The position numbers and the translations under genes were made by a program. Positions 17,455-24,369 of a DNA stretch of 29,144 nucleotides are shown one piece after another (position 1 is the first letter of the stretch; each line of letters starts with the position of its first letter). The DNA lies in assembly GCA_964533785.1 (NCBI GenBank), contig CAZHNG010000033.1, positions 1 through 29,144 on the forward strand, written 5' to 3'. This DNA is from JANQRV01 sp964533785 (GTDB lineage Bacteria > Bacteroidota > Bacteroidia > Chitinophagales > Saprospiraceae). The notes below the pieces were generated by a model that searched no databases, was not told the DNA's origin, and was given only the letters and a program-made list of their open reading frames with translations.

Positions 17455-20400
17455 CTAGTTGATGATAACTTTTTGGGAAGTAACGCCTTTATTGGTTTTG
17501 ATCCTAAGAAAATATACGCCCTGCGAAAGGTTCTGTACATCAAAGAAACAACGCTCCAGGCTATTTGCGTCCGGCCATACCATTTTATTATCTATGACTT
17601 TACCTTCTGCGCTCAGCAGAGAGAACTGAGCTTCTATTTTATGAGCAGACTGAATTTCCGCTGTTAGATATTGTCCAATTACCGGATTAGGATAAATGCT
17701 GATCGACATTTCTTCTTCCAGGTTTTCATTGGTGCTGGTAAGTACCGTTTCGATTGGCTGCACTACCGTACCCCTGTTGGGTGGCAAGGTGCAACTTACC
17801 ATGCCATTACCGAATCTAACGCAAGCTTCAGTAGCATAATTGAACATATCTATCACTTCGATATTATCGATAATCCATCCAATGCCCGTATCGCTGCGAG
17901 TTTGAGCCAGGTTGCCGAACCTAAACCTAAAAAAGACCTCCTGACCTTTGTAATCGCTCAAGTCGACATAGGAATCGCGATAATTACCACCATTACCCCA
18001 GAAAGCCTGTGCATCCGGTAGCGTAAAGGTACTATAAGTAATGGTACCGCGGTAAGGGTTTTTAAAGAATTTATCTTTGTCTACTATTTCCCAATTGATA
18101 CCATCCGGGGAAACCTCTATTATCCCACCGTCAAAGTTCGGTTCTGTAATGTATTTATGATAAAAACGTAAGATGGGTTGTTCTCCGTCAATTAAAATAG
18201 GTTCCTTATTTTGTAAAGCTTGATCACTATTTTCTGTGGTTGTAGCGATATACCAGTGTCTTTGCCGGTCAAAAGGTTCAAAATTTTCGATGATCCAGCG
18301 TCCGTCACCTTCGATAGAATCTACTGACATTTGCCCAAAACCTCTTTCTGCTCCATCAAAGAAAAGTCTTTTTGACCCTTGATCTTTTGCTGAAGTTAAT
18401 TGATAACTAAATATCAGGGAATCCCCAAAAGCCAGTGGTTGACCAACATTGAAAACGATCTGGTCATTGAAAATATCGGTCTCTAAAGAACTGGCGCCAT
18501 GCCCGTAGTTTGTGTTTATTGAATTAGATAATAAATTCGTTCCCAAAGGTATATTATCGGTGATACGGAGATTACCAACAGCTTCTTTGCGATAATTATA
18601 AATCGCCAATCTTACTTCGATAAGATCCCCCGCTTCAATTAGTTCGGTAACCTTTTTTTCTAGAATAATTTCCCCTAAGCAGGCGGGTTTAGTTTCAAAG
18701 CTTGGAACACCGTCTCTACGGTCGAAAGAAGTTCCCTGGTCAGCTTCCCAGCCCAAGCCTCGTCTCGCAAATACACGCCAAATCAGGCATTCATTGTTCC
18801 CACCATAATTAATTCTGTCGGCAGCTAATATGGCATCGCGGCCATCAACAAAACCAGGGTTGCATTTTTGTAACTTCATGCCGTCCATTACTAGTTGAAT
18901 AGCCATATTATTCCCGCCATTGCCAGTATATATATTATCATCCCAACCGTATTCATCGATCATTGCCCAGTATAGATCCCATAAAATCGCTGCCCATACT
19001 TCACCGACCGGGTGAGGAGCAGTAGTAGTAGTGATGATATCATCATACGTTTGGTCATTAACGGTAAAATCGTTGGAATAAGGTAATCGCCGTATGCCCG
19101 GACCGTCGGCTTCCGCTCTGATCACATAATTTCCTATACCCCGGCGCTCTTCAGGAAGATGAATATCCGGATGGGTAGAGATTACCAAAGCGAAAAAGTC
19201 GCTCCACCCTTCTCCCATTTGTTCGTCATTAAACAGACATTCAACTTCCAATGGCCCGCCAGTGAGACGGTTAGAAATGCCATGGGCATATTCATGAGCG
19301 ACAATACCATTGTCAAATGCTGCGTCCAATTCCGTTGGACCATCCAGAACAGGTATCTGTAGCTTAACTTTCACCCCAGTTTCCAAAAACAGTTTTATAC
19401 GCTGACAATCAGACCTTTTGATCATAACAGATGGAATTGCCGGATTTTCTTCGTCGTCCGTATCTCCCATTACGAAAGTTCTGTCCTCCACATTGCAAAT
19501 GATAGCACCAATAGCACCGGCCTCTTCAGCGTGCTTTACTTTGGTTTTGAAAAAACAACTTCCCCTGTCTATCAATGCAATTTTGCCTTCCAATTCATCC
19601 GTATTAACCGCTGGATCGCAAAGTAAGCTAGGAGCTGATGAATTATCCTGAGCTTGGACAAGCTGACCTTCAATAGGAGTTTGACCAATTGCAGGCCCAA
19701 AATTAGCTGGAGAACTTTGAATCCGTTCAGCAATTTCTCCGGGTTCTGTGATTTCTACCAAACCTATCCCGCCAACATCCCATAAATGCATTTGCATTCT
19801 GCCATTTTTACCATCAGGTAAGGTAGCGAAAGTAGCATTATTTATATTCGCTCCATCTTGAGCCTGGGCCAGAACATGATCCTCTCCCAAGCCCCTGTTA
19901 CTATAATTGTACAATTGAAAGTTACCTGCTGCTTCATCAAACCCGTAATGAAAGGAGAAATCATGCATGATATTGTTCATATAATAGAGCTGGGTAACAG
20001 CGGCATCTTTATTGCTGGAAGGCTCCCTTTCAATGTCAAAAGAAAAATCAAAATTTAAAGATATCCCTCCATCTGGTTCATCATTATCAGATTGGTTATC
20101 ACCGGCAATATCCAAAAAAGCGTGCACATTGTTGCCTCTGGTAATCGTCAAATCAACTCCCGGAATACCATTAGTATCTTGCCATCCAAATGGAGAAGCA
20201 AAAGGGTCAGCCGGGTTTTCAATAATGGAGCGATTGCCGTGAATAGGGCTTTCTACGGGAATAGGAAAAACATTAAAACGGGAACCATCTACTATTGGCT
20301 GATGAGCGGTGGTGTTGTTATAAGTCACTATTTTTTGCTGCTCTTCAACGCAATCATCTTCTGAAACAGAGATGTTATTTTCAGGAAAAGTGCAATGTAA

Positions 20401-21027
20401 AGCATAGTTGTTTTTACTTAACAGTTGACCTGTTCTGGCATCGATATAATAATTCCATATATCCGGATTTTCTGCTTCATCGATATCGATTTTCCATGCC
20501 AGGTATACTTCTCCCGTTTTTCGGTCAGGATAAAAGCAGAGGTTTACGGGGACATCAGCATTTGTCCGGTCGCTTCTCGGATATACATAATTATTCCGCT
20601 GGGTTCTCGATGGCTGAATTTCAACATCGATTGGAAGGTTTAAATCGTAAAAGGCTTTGGCTAGCGCTTTTTGTGGTGCTATAAGAGGATTGATACCTTT
20701 CACCTTTTGACTAAGGCTATCGATAAAATTTGAGGTTGCAAAAATCACTTCACCGTTTTGTGCTACATGTACCCCAATAATTGCGTTACTTACTTCGAGG
20801 TCTTGGTTTTTTTGTTTGAAATAAACATGACTAACTCCGTTATGTGGGCTCAGGTATTCCTGGGTAACGGACATTGTAGCAATATCCGCTTTTGTTAAAC
20901 CCCACTTGTTGAAATGCGATTCAATGTATTTCCTTGCTTTTTGCTCTATACTTTGACCATTTAAGCATACACTTCCCAAAATAATAAAAAGCAGTAAAGA
21001 CTTAATTCCCTTCATTTTCCTGTGCAT
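17455..21027 (-). CDS. Secreted M36 (fungalysin-type) zinc metallopeptidase with PA insert and T9SS type A sorting domain
   Basis: The 1190-residue precursor has a signal peptide (MKGIKSLLLFIILGSVCLNG, from the second ATG at 21015; an ATG at 21027 adds MHRK). A fungalysin/thermolysin-type propeptide follows, with GVSHVYFKQKNQDLEVSNAI. The catalytic domain has the zinc site HEYAH near residue 577 and the third ligand in EGWSDFFAL near residue 603. A PA domain (about 459-552, GKIALIDRGSCFFKTKVKHA) is inserted just before HEYAH, as in many Bacteroidota M36 enzymes. A DUF11-like region (about 780-880, DNIPLGTNLLSNS) and a jelly-roll region around 930-1080 (SPDGINWEIV; IGWIIDNIEV) follow. It ends with a type A sorting domain (ISIYPNPVIG; GVYFLRIKT). 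It should be exported by the T9SS and degrade external protein. Confidence 0.95.
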   Translation of the reverse strand: MHRKMKGIKSLLLFIILGSVCLNGQSIEQKARKYIESHFNKWGLTKADIATMSVTQEYLSPHNGVSHVYFKQKNQDLEVSNAIIGVHVAQNGEVIFATSNFIDSLSQKVKGINPLIAPQKALAKAFYDLNLPIDVEIQPSRTQRNNYVYPRSDRTNADVPVNLCFYPDRKTGEVYLAWKIDIDEAENPDIWNYYIDARTGQLLSKNNYALHCTFPENNISVSEDDCVEEQQKIVTYNNTTAHQPIVDGSRFNVFPIPVESPIHGNRSIIENPADPFASPFGWQDTNGIPGVDLTITRGNNVHAFLDIAGDNQSDNDEPDGGISLNFDFSFDIEREPSSNKDAAVTQLYYMNNIMHDFSFHYGFDEAAGNFQLYNYSNRGLGEDHVLAQAQDGANINNATFATLPDGKNGRMQMHLWDVGGIGLVEITEPGEIAERIQSSPANFGPAIGQTPIEGQLVQAQDNSSAPSLLCDPAVNTDELEGKIALIDRGSCFFKTKVKHAEEAGAIGAIICNVEDRTFVMGDTDDEENPAIPSVMIKRSDCQRIKLFLETGVKVKLQIPVLDGPTELDAAFDNGIVAHEYAHGISNRLTGGPLEVECLFNDEQMGEGWSDFFALVISTHPDIHLPEERRGIGNYVIRAEADGPGIRRLPYSNDFTVNDQTYDDIITTTTAPHPVGEVWAAILWDLYWAMIDEYGWDDNIYTGNGGNNMAIQLVMDGMKLQKCNPGFVDGRDAILAADRINYGGNNECLIWRVFARRGLGWEADQGTSFDRRDGVPSFETKPACLGEIILEKKVTELIEAGDLIEVRLAIYNYRKEAVGNLRITDNIPLGTNLLSNSINTNYGHGASSLETDIFNDQIVFNVGQPLAFGDSLIFSYQLTSAKDQGSKRLFFDGAERGFGQMSVDSIEGDGRWIIENFEPFDRQRHWYIATTTENSDQALQNKEPILIDGEQPILRFYHKYITEPNFDGGIIEVSPDGINWEIVDKDKFFKNPYRGTITYSTFTLPDAQAFWGNGGNYRDSYVDLSDYKGQEVFFRFRFGNLAQTRSDTGIGWIIDNIEVIDMFNYATEACVRFGNGMVSCTLPPNRGTVVQPIETVLTSTNENLEEEMSISIYPNPVIGQYLTAEIQSAHKIEAQFSLLSAEGKVIDNKMVWPDANSLERCFFDVQNLSQGVYFLRIKTNKGVTSQKVIIN

Positions 21028-21103
21028 TATTGTTACAAAAGCAGAATTATCAGTAATCTTTGAACCAAAAAAACTAATAAAAATTCATTTTGTTGTAAAA
21101 CTT

Positions 21104-21117
21104 CTGAAGAACTTCAG
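21104..21117. promoter_or_regulatory. Inverted repeat CTGAAG-AA-CTTCAG upstream of the M36 gene
   Basis: Perfect six-base arms lie about 80-90 bases before the peptidase start, in its presumed promoter. This is a possible operator with no further support. Confidence 0.25.
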
Positions 21118-21167
21118 TAGATAGGGCAGAACAATATGGCGGGATGTAAAAAACAAAAAATATCGAT

Positions 21168-21205
21168 AAAAAGAAAACTCCCGAATTGAAATAGCAATCC
21201 GGGAG
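21168..21205 (-). terminator. Intrinsic terminator downstream of the S24 regulator
   Basis: CTCCCGAATTG (21178-21188) pairs with CAATCCGGGAG (21195-21205) around a six-base loop, with a single mismatch. On the minus strand the stem is followed directly by TTTTCTTTTT (21177-21168). This is a standard Rho-independent layout ending minus-strand transcripts that come from the S24 gene or from the stem-loop region between. Confidence 0.85.
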
Positions 21206-21382
21206 ACAACCAAAACAGCAGGATATAAAAATTCTTTCTAAATCTTGTCAGATAAGTGACATTAACAGACAAGGTTTAGATCGAACTACAACCCCAATAG
21301 GTAAAATTGTAAATGGAATCTGATGACTTAGCATCATGAAGTAATGCTAAGGGAGCCCTGGTAAAATAACCCATCACCAGGG
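21206..21382 (-). ncRNA. Stem-loop-rich segment before the terminator: candidate structured RNA or long 3' UTR
   Basis: Between the S24 gene stop (21429) and the terminator lie three further hairpins. CCCTGGT/ACCAGGG (21356-21362 with 21376-21382) and CTTAGCAT/ATGCTAAG (21327-21334 with 21344-21351) are perfect. TCTAAATCTTGTC/GACAAGGTTTAGA (21237-21249 with 21268-21280) has one G-U position. With the terminator this gives four stem-loops in about 200 bases and no open frame of note, the layout of a small RNA. No clear promoter box was seen before it, so it may instead be a processed 3' UTR. It matched no RNA family I could recognise. Confidence 0.4.
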
Positions 21383-21428
21383 AATTTATACTCAAAAACA
21401 ATGCATAAACTGAATAATAAATGAATGA

Positions 21429-22157
21429 CTAAGCCAAATCGCTTATTCGCCGGATTACCTGGTAAAAACGGGTATGTTCATTAATATCTTCTTCAAAAGG
21501 ATCGTATTCCAAATGATTAGCAGAGATCAACTTCAGTCTGGTCACTCTACCTTTATCATTCTTGATCTTTTGAACGTATTTTACCCACAAACTTCCGTTA
21601 TTTTTTATAGCGTAAACTTTGTTGTCCTTGATCTCATGAAGCCCTTCTACTGCACGGCAAATAACCAAATCATCATCCATAATTACCGGTTCCATACTTC
21701 TCCCGTTAATGCGGAACGAGACCAATCCGCCTCCTTCAACTCCGGGGATAGAAAAGTACTTATATTCCTCATGCTGGTCTTGACCAATAGTATCCCCTGC
21801 AAAAGCTTCCATCGTAGTATACATGATGTTGCCTTTGATGTCAGATGCTTCTAATTGTTCAATTTCAGGAATATCAAAACCAAAGGGAGAACCAATACCA
21901 TCAATCATATAGGATTCGTTGATGCCGTATTCCTGGCATAAAATCCTTGCATGTCGATAATCAATACATCTTTTGTCATTTGGATTGAGAAAAGCACGTA
22001 TAATATGACCGTATGCTCTGTTGCCAAGAATCTTTTGGGCAAAATCGCCCATTCCTTTACCACCGCGATCATTTTTTATGATTTCTCCTCTTTCCTCAAG
22101 TAGCTTAAAAACTTTTATAAATCGTTCGTTCAATTGACGACGGTCTTCTCTAATCAT
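21429..22157 (-). CDS. LexA/CI-like repressor: HTH domain plus S24 peptidase domain
   Basis: The 242-residue protein starts at an ATG at 22157. The N-terminal ~95 residues form a helical XRE-type DNA-binding region with a YGINESYMIDGIGSPFG end that resembles the tail of such domains. The C-terminal half is an S24 domain. INGRSMEPVIMDDDLVICRA contains the nucleophile Ser, and KVYAIKNNGSLWVKYVQ contains the general-base Lys (in VKYV). An AG pair in MEAFAGDTI lies where LexA-type proteins cleave themselves. All parts for RecA-stimulated self-cleavage seem present, but many chromosomal Bacteroidota homologues may simply be DNA-binding regulators. It is monocistronic on the minus strand. A quasi-palindrome 21 bases before the start suggests autoregulation. 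No prophage genes are nearby. Confidence 0.88.
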   Translation of the reverse strand: MIREDRRQLNERFIKVFKLLEERGEIIKNDRGGKGMGDFAQKILGNRAYGHIIRAFLNPNDKRCIDYRHARILCQEYGINESYMIDGIGSPFGFDIPEIEQLEASDIKGNIMYTTMEAFAGDTIGQDQHEEYKYFSIPGVEGGGLVSFRINGRSMEPVIMDDDLVICRAVEGLHEIKDNKVYAIKNNGSLWVKYVQKIKNDKGRVTRLKLISANHLEYDPFEEDINEHTRFYQVIRRISDLA

Positions 22158-22177
22158 AGCACTTAAAATTTTTAATG

Positions 22178-22196
22178 TTTGAAAACCGTTTGCAAG
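22178..22196. promoter_or_regulatory. 19-bp imperfect palindrome upstream of the S24 regulator: candidate operator
   Basis: TTTGAAAACCGTTTGCAAG has a central C and seven of nine symmetric pairs matched (one further position is T opposite G). It lies 21 bases upstream of the regulator's ATG in an AT-rich promoter region. Symmetry, length and place suit autorepression by a dimeric CI/LexA-like protein. Confidence 0.45.
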
Positions 22197-22246
22197 TTAA
22201 AACAAAATATTTATTACAACAAATAATTTTTAAAGTTTTTTTTTAG

Positions 22247-22786
22247 TCAATCTTTTTTTAGTAACCCGTAAATTTCTTTATTCTGCCATTTGTTGTTCAT
22301 CCACACATCTTCCCGTAATATTCCTTCTAAGGTGAATCCCAGTCTTTTAGCAACAGCTTTGCTAGCCTCATTTTCACTAGAAACTTTAATAACCAACTTA
22401 TTCAACGATAATTCTTCAAAACTATAGGCAATCATCCGCCTGCAACATTTTGAAACAATTCCTAGCCCTTGCCAATTTTGATCGATCCAATAACCGATTT
22501 CTGCCTTTTTATGCGCTTTTACAATACGAACCAAACTCAACGACCCTACAATATTCCCCTGGAACCAAATGAAACATACCAACTGCTGTCCCCCCTGATT
22601 GAATTTCAGCGATTGGCCAATGAAATGCCGGGTGTCTTCGACGGAAAATTGTCTGGATACCCAGCTTAGCCATTGCCCCAGGTATTTCCGCTGCCGGTCA
22701 ATGATCTTGAATACCATTTCAGCATCCTGAGGCCGAGGTGCTTTGAGCATCAAATCTTTTTCCACTTCAAGAGAAAAATCCAACAT
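22247..22786 (-). CDS. GNAT N-acetyltransferase of the RimJ/RimL type
   Basis: The 179-residue protein has the fold order of RimL-like GNAT enzymes (COG1670). A beta strand, MLKAPRPQDAEMVFKIID, opens the protein. A middle strand, LVCFIWFQGNIVGSLSLVRI, precedes the acetyl-CoA loop EIGYWIDQNWQGLGIVSKCC (QGLGIV replaces the canonical Q/R-x-x-G-x-G/A). Helix SLNKLVIKVSSENEASKAVA then leads to KRLGFTLEGILRED. The family acetylates protein N-termini, amino acids or small amines. The closest known pattern is the YdaF/RimL group, whose substrate cannot be read from sequence. Its ATG is nine bases after the stop of the class V PLP gene, so the two are very likely in one operon. Confidence 0.9.
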   Translation of the reverse strand: MLDFSLEVEKDLMLKAPRPQDAEMVFKIIDRQRKYLGQWLSWVSRQFSVEDTRHFIGQSLKFNQGGQQLVCFIWFQGNIVGSLSLVRIVKAHKKAEIGYWIDQNWQGLGIVSKCCRRMIAYSFEELSLNKLVIKVSSENEASKAVAKRLGFTLEGILREDVWMNNKWQNKEIYGLLKKD

Positions 22787-22795
22787 GATTTGATT

Positions 22796-23986
22796 TTATG
22801 AAACAATTGATTCGACAACAGCTAAAGTTTCTTCGATTTCATCTTCTATATTATAATAATGAGGCGAAAAACGGCAAGCCCATGCTGCTCCTTTGGCATC
22901 CATATCCATTAGTGCCGATTCCCGAAACACTAGTGAAGCATTTATCCCATGATCATCAAGCTTTGATTTAAAGGCAACAGCATCCCAATCATCTACCGTA
23001 AAGGTTACGATCCCACACAACTCGTTACCACTGTCCAGTGTTCTTATCTTTTTGATTCCGGATAAACGGCTTCTCAAAGTATCGGATAAACTTTTTACTC
23101 TTTTCTCAATTTTTTCAATTCCGACATCCAAAAGATATCGGGTAGCCGCCCAACTTCCCAGCATGGCAACGTAAGACTTTTCCCATAGCTCGAACCGCTT
23201 GGCGTCTTCTAACAATTCGTACGCTTCTTCGCTGCGCCAAATTGAGCTTCTTAAGTCGATAAACAGCGGTTCATAATCTTTTTCCAAAATTCGATCTGAT
23301 ACATACAGGAACCCGCTTCCACGGGAACCTCTGAGATATTTCCGAAAAGTAGCGCTTAAAAAATCACACTTGATCGATCTCACGTCCAATGGTAATTGTC
23401 CTGCCGACTGGCAGGCATCCACGAGGTAAATAAGATCCTCCTTTTCGCAAATTTCGCCAATGGCCTGAATCGGCTGCACCAATCCAGAATTTGTGGGCAC
23501 GTGGGTTACAGCGACCACCTTAGGTTGAAATCGTTTGATCAGTTTTTGGATCGATTCACAATCTACTGTTCCGGAAGGCTTATCCGCAGCTTTTATGATC
23601 CGGACACCATACCTTGCTTTCAATTGCAAAAAAGCCAGTTGATTGGAAACATAATCATTGGTTGTTGTTAGTATAATATCCCCTTCCGAAAATGGTATGG
23701 CGCTCAAGGCTCTGGAATAAGCATCAGTAGCACTGGCTGCATAAGCGATCTGACGAGGTAGCGCCCCGATTAACTGGCTGACCACGGCGTAAAAATCGGC
23801 AACTTCCGATTTTCTGGCGGCGGCGGCTTCGTATCCTCCAATATTAGCCTCCAATAGCAGATGTTGCTGCATAGTCTTTATTACCACCTTGGGCATTAAA
23901 GCAGCTCCGGCATTGTTCAAATGAATATTAGAGACTACTCCGGGGGTGTCGAACCTAAAACGGTCAATTTCTTGCGCTGTAAACAT
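22796..23986 (-). CDS. Class V aminotransferase-fold PLP enzyme (selenocysteine lyase / isopenicillin N epimerase-like)
   Basis: A 396-residue cytosolic enzyme. HLNNAGAALMPKVV near residue 22 is the usual opening strand of the class V group. VVAVTHVPTNSGLVQPIQAI and YLVDACQSAGQLPLDV carry the His, Asp and Gln that contact PLP. SATFRKYLRGSRGSGFLYVS contains the Schiff-base Lys in RKYLRG. The C-terminal small domain ends CRFSPHYYNIEDEIEETLAV, with an Arg of the substrate-carboxylate type. The RKYLRG-x-RG-GF form is typical of the EgtE / isopenicillin N epimerase-like branch rather than IscS or SufS, and the Cys loop of a true cysteine desulfurase is not seen. It might be a C-S lyase or an epimerase, but the substrate is unknown. 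It lies between the thiamine-binding-like gene and the GNAT gene. Confidence 0.88.
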   Translation of the reverse strand: MFTAQEIDRFRFDTPGVVSNIHLNNAGAALMPKVVIKTMQQHLLLEANIGGYEAAAARKSEVADFYAVVSQLIGALPRQIAYAASATDAYSRALSAIPFSEGDIILTTTNDYVSNQLAFLQLKARYGVRIIKAADKPSGTVDCESIQKLIKRFQPKVVAVTHVPTNSGLVQPIQAIGEICEKEDLIYLVDACQSAGQLPLDVRSIKCDFLSATFRKYLRGSRGSGFLYVSDRILEKDYEPLFIDLRSSIWRSEEAYELLEDAKRFELWEKSYVAMLGSWAATRYLLDVGIEKIEKRVKSLSDTLRSRLSGIKKIRTLDSGNELCGIVTFTVDDWDAVAFKSKLDDHGINASLVFRESALMDMDAKGAAWACRFSPHYYNIEDEIEETLAVVESIVS

Positions 23987-24021
23987 CTATAGCTCTTTAT
24001 TACCAGTAAATCATTTTCGAA

Positions 24022-24261
24022 CTATACCTTATTTAATATCTTCATGACCATGATACTTGTTTGTTCTTCGGTGAAGACCGATTTGATCTCTTTAGCCAAT
24101 ATTGACATTACCTCATCAAACGATCCGATTATTTGGGTGCTCATACTGTTGGTGTGCACTTGTATTTGCTGATAAAAGTTCAATCGTTCAATAAAATTGA
24201 TTATAGTAGGCTCGTAATCGGCCAGAAGTGGATAATAACTAATTTCTACTGCTATTTTCAT
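24022..24261 (-). CDS. Thiamine-binding-like protein (MTH1187 / YkoF family)
   Basis: The 79-residue protein from the ATG at 24261 begins MKIAVEISYYPLLADYEPTI, the typical opening of the Bacteroidota branch of the MTH1187/YkoF-type family. SMSTQIIGSFDEVMSILAKE and the final IMVMKILN complete the small ferredoxin-like fold. An AAAAGGA stretch five bases before this ATG supports the start. An ATG at 24279 would add six residues (MKQKEF). Members bind thiamine or a related ligand and are not enzymes. The gene precedes the class V PLP enzyme by 35 bases on the same strand, and divergent ftsK begins 108 bases away. A role as ligand carrier or sensor is inference. Confidence 0.82.
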   Translation of the reverse strand: MKIAVEISYYPLLADYEPTIINFIERLNFYQQIQVHTNSMSTQIIGSFDEVMSILAKEIKSVFTEEQTSIMVMKILNKV

Positions 24262-24324
24262 AAATTCCTTTTGCTTCATTCCAAAGATAGGAATTAGCAG
24301 GTTTAATTAATGCGCGATAATATC

Positions 24325-24332
24325 TATTTTTG
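24325..24332 (+). promoter_or_regulatory. Bacteroidota -7 box TATTTTTG of ftsK
   Basis: TATTTTTG fits the TAnnTTTG consensus of Bacteroidota sigma-70-type promoters and lies about 38 bases before the ftsK ATG at 24370. No clear TTTG -33 box was found at the expected spacing, so the promoter is only partly supported. Its place inside the 24310-24369 extension argues that translation starts at 24370. Confidence 0.45.
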
Positions 24333-24369
24333 TATTTTGACGCCGATCATTCTAATCTACCATCAAACC

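Noticed and set aside
17334..17455. Two copies of CCCTTTTAAT (17311-17320 and 17371-17380) as a regulatory direct repeat
   Set aside because: Only ten low-complexity bases are shared, and one copy lies within the signal-peptide codons of the repeat protein.
21206..21382. The hairpin cluster as 6S RNA or a known riboswitch
   Set aside because: It is a row of separate hairpins, not the long bulged stem of 6S RNA, and it lies downstream rather than upstream of a gene on its strand.
21429..22157. S24 repressor as evidence of a prophage
   Set aside because: No integrase, structural or lysis genes flank it; neighbours are ordinary chromosomal genes.
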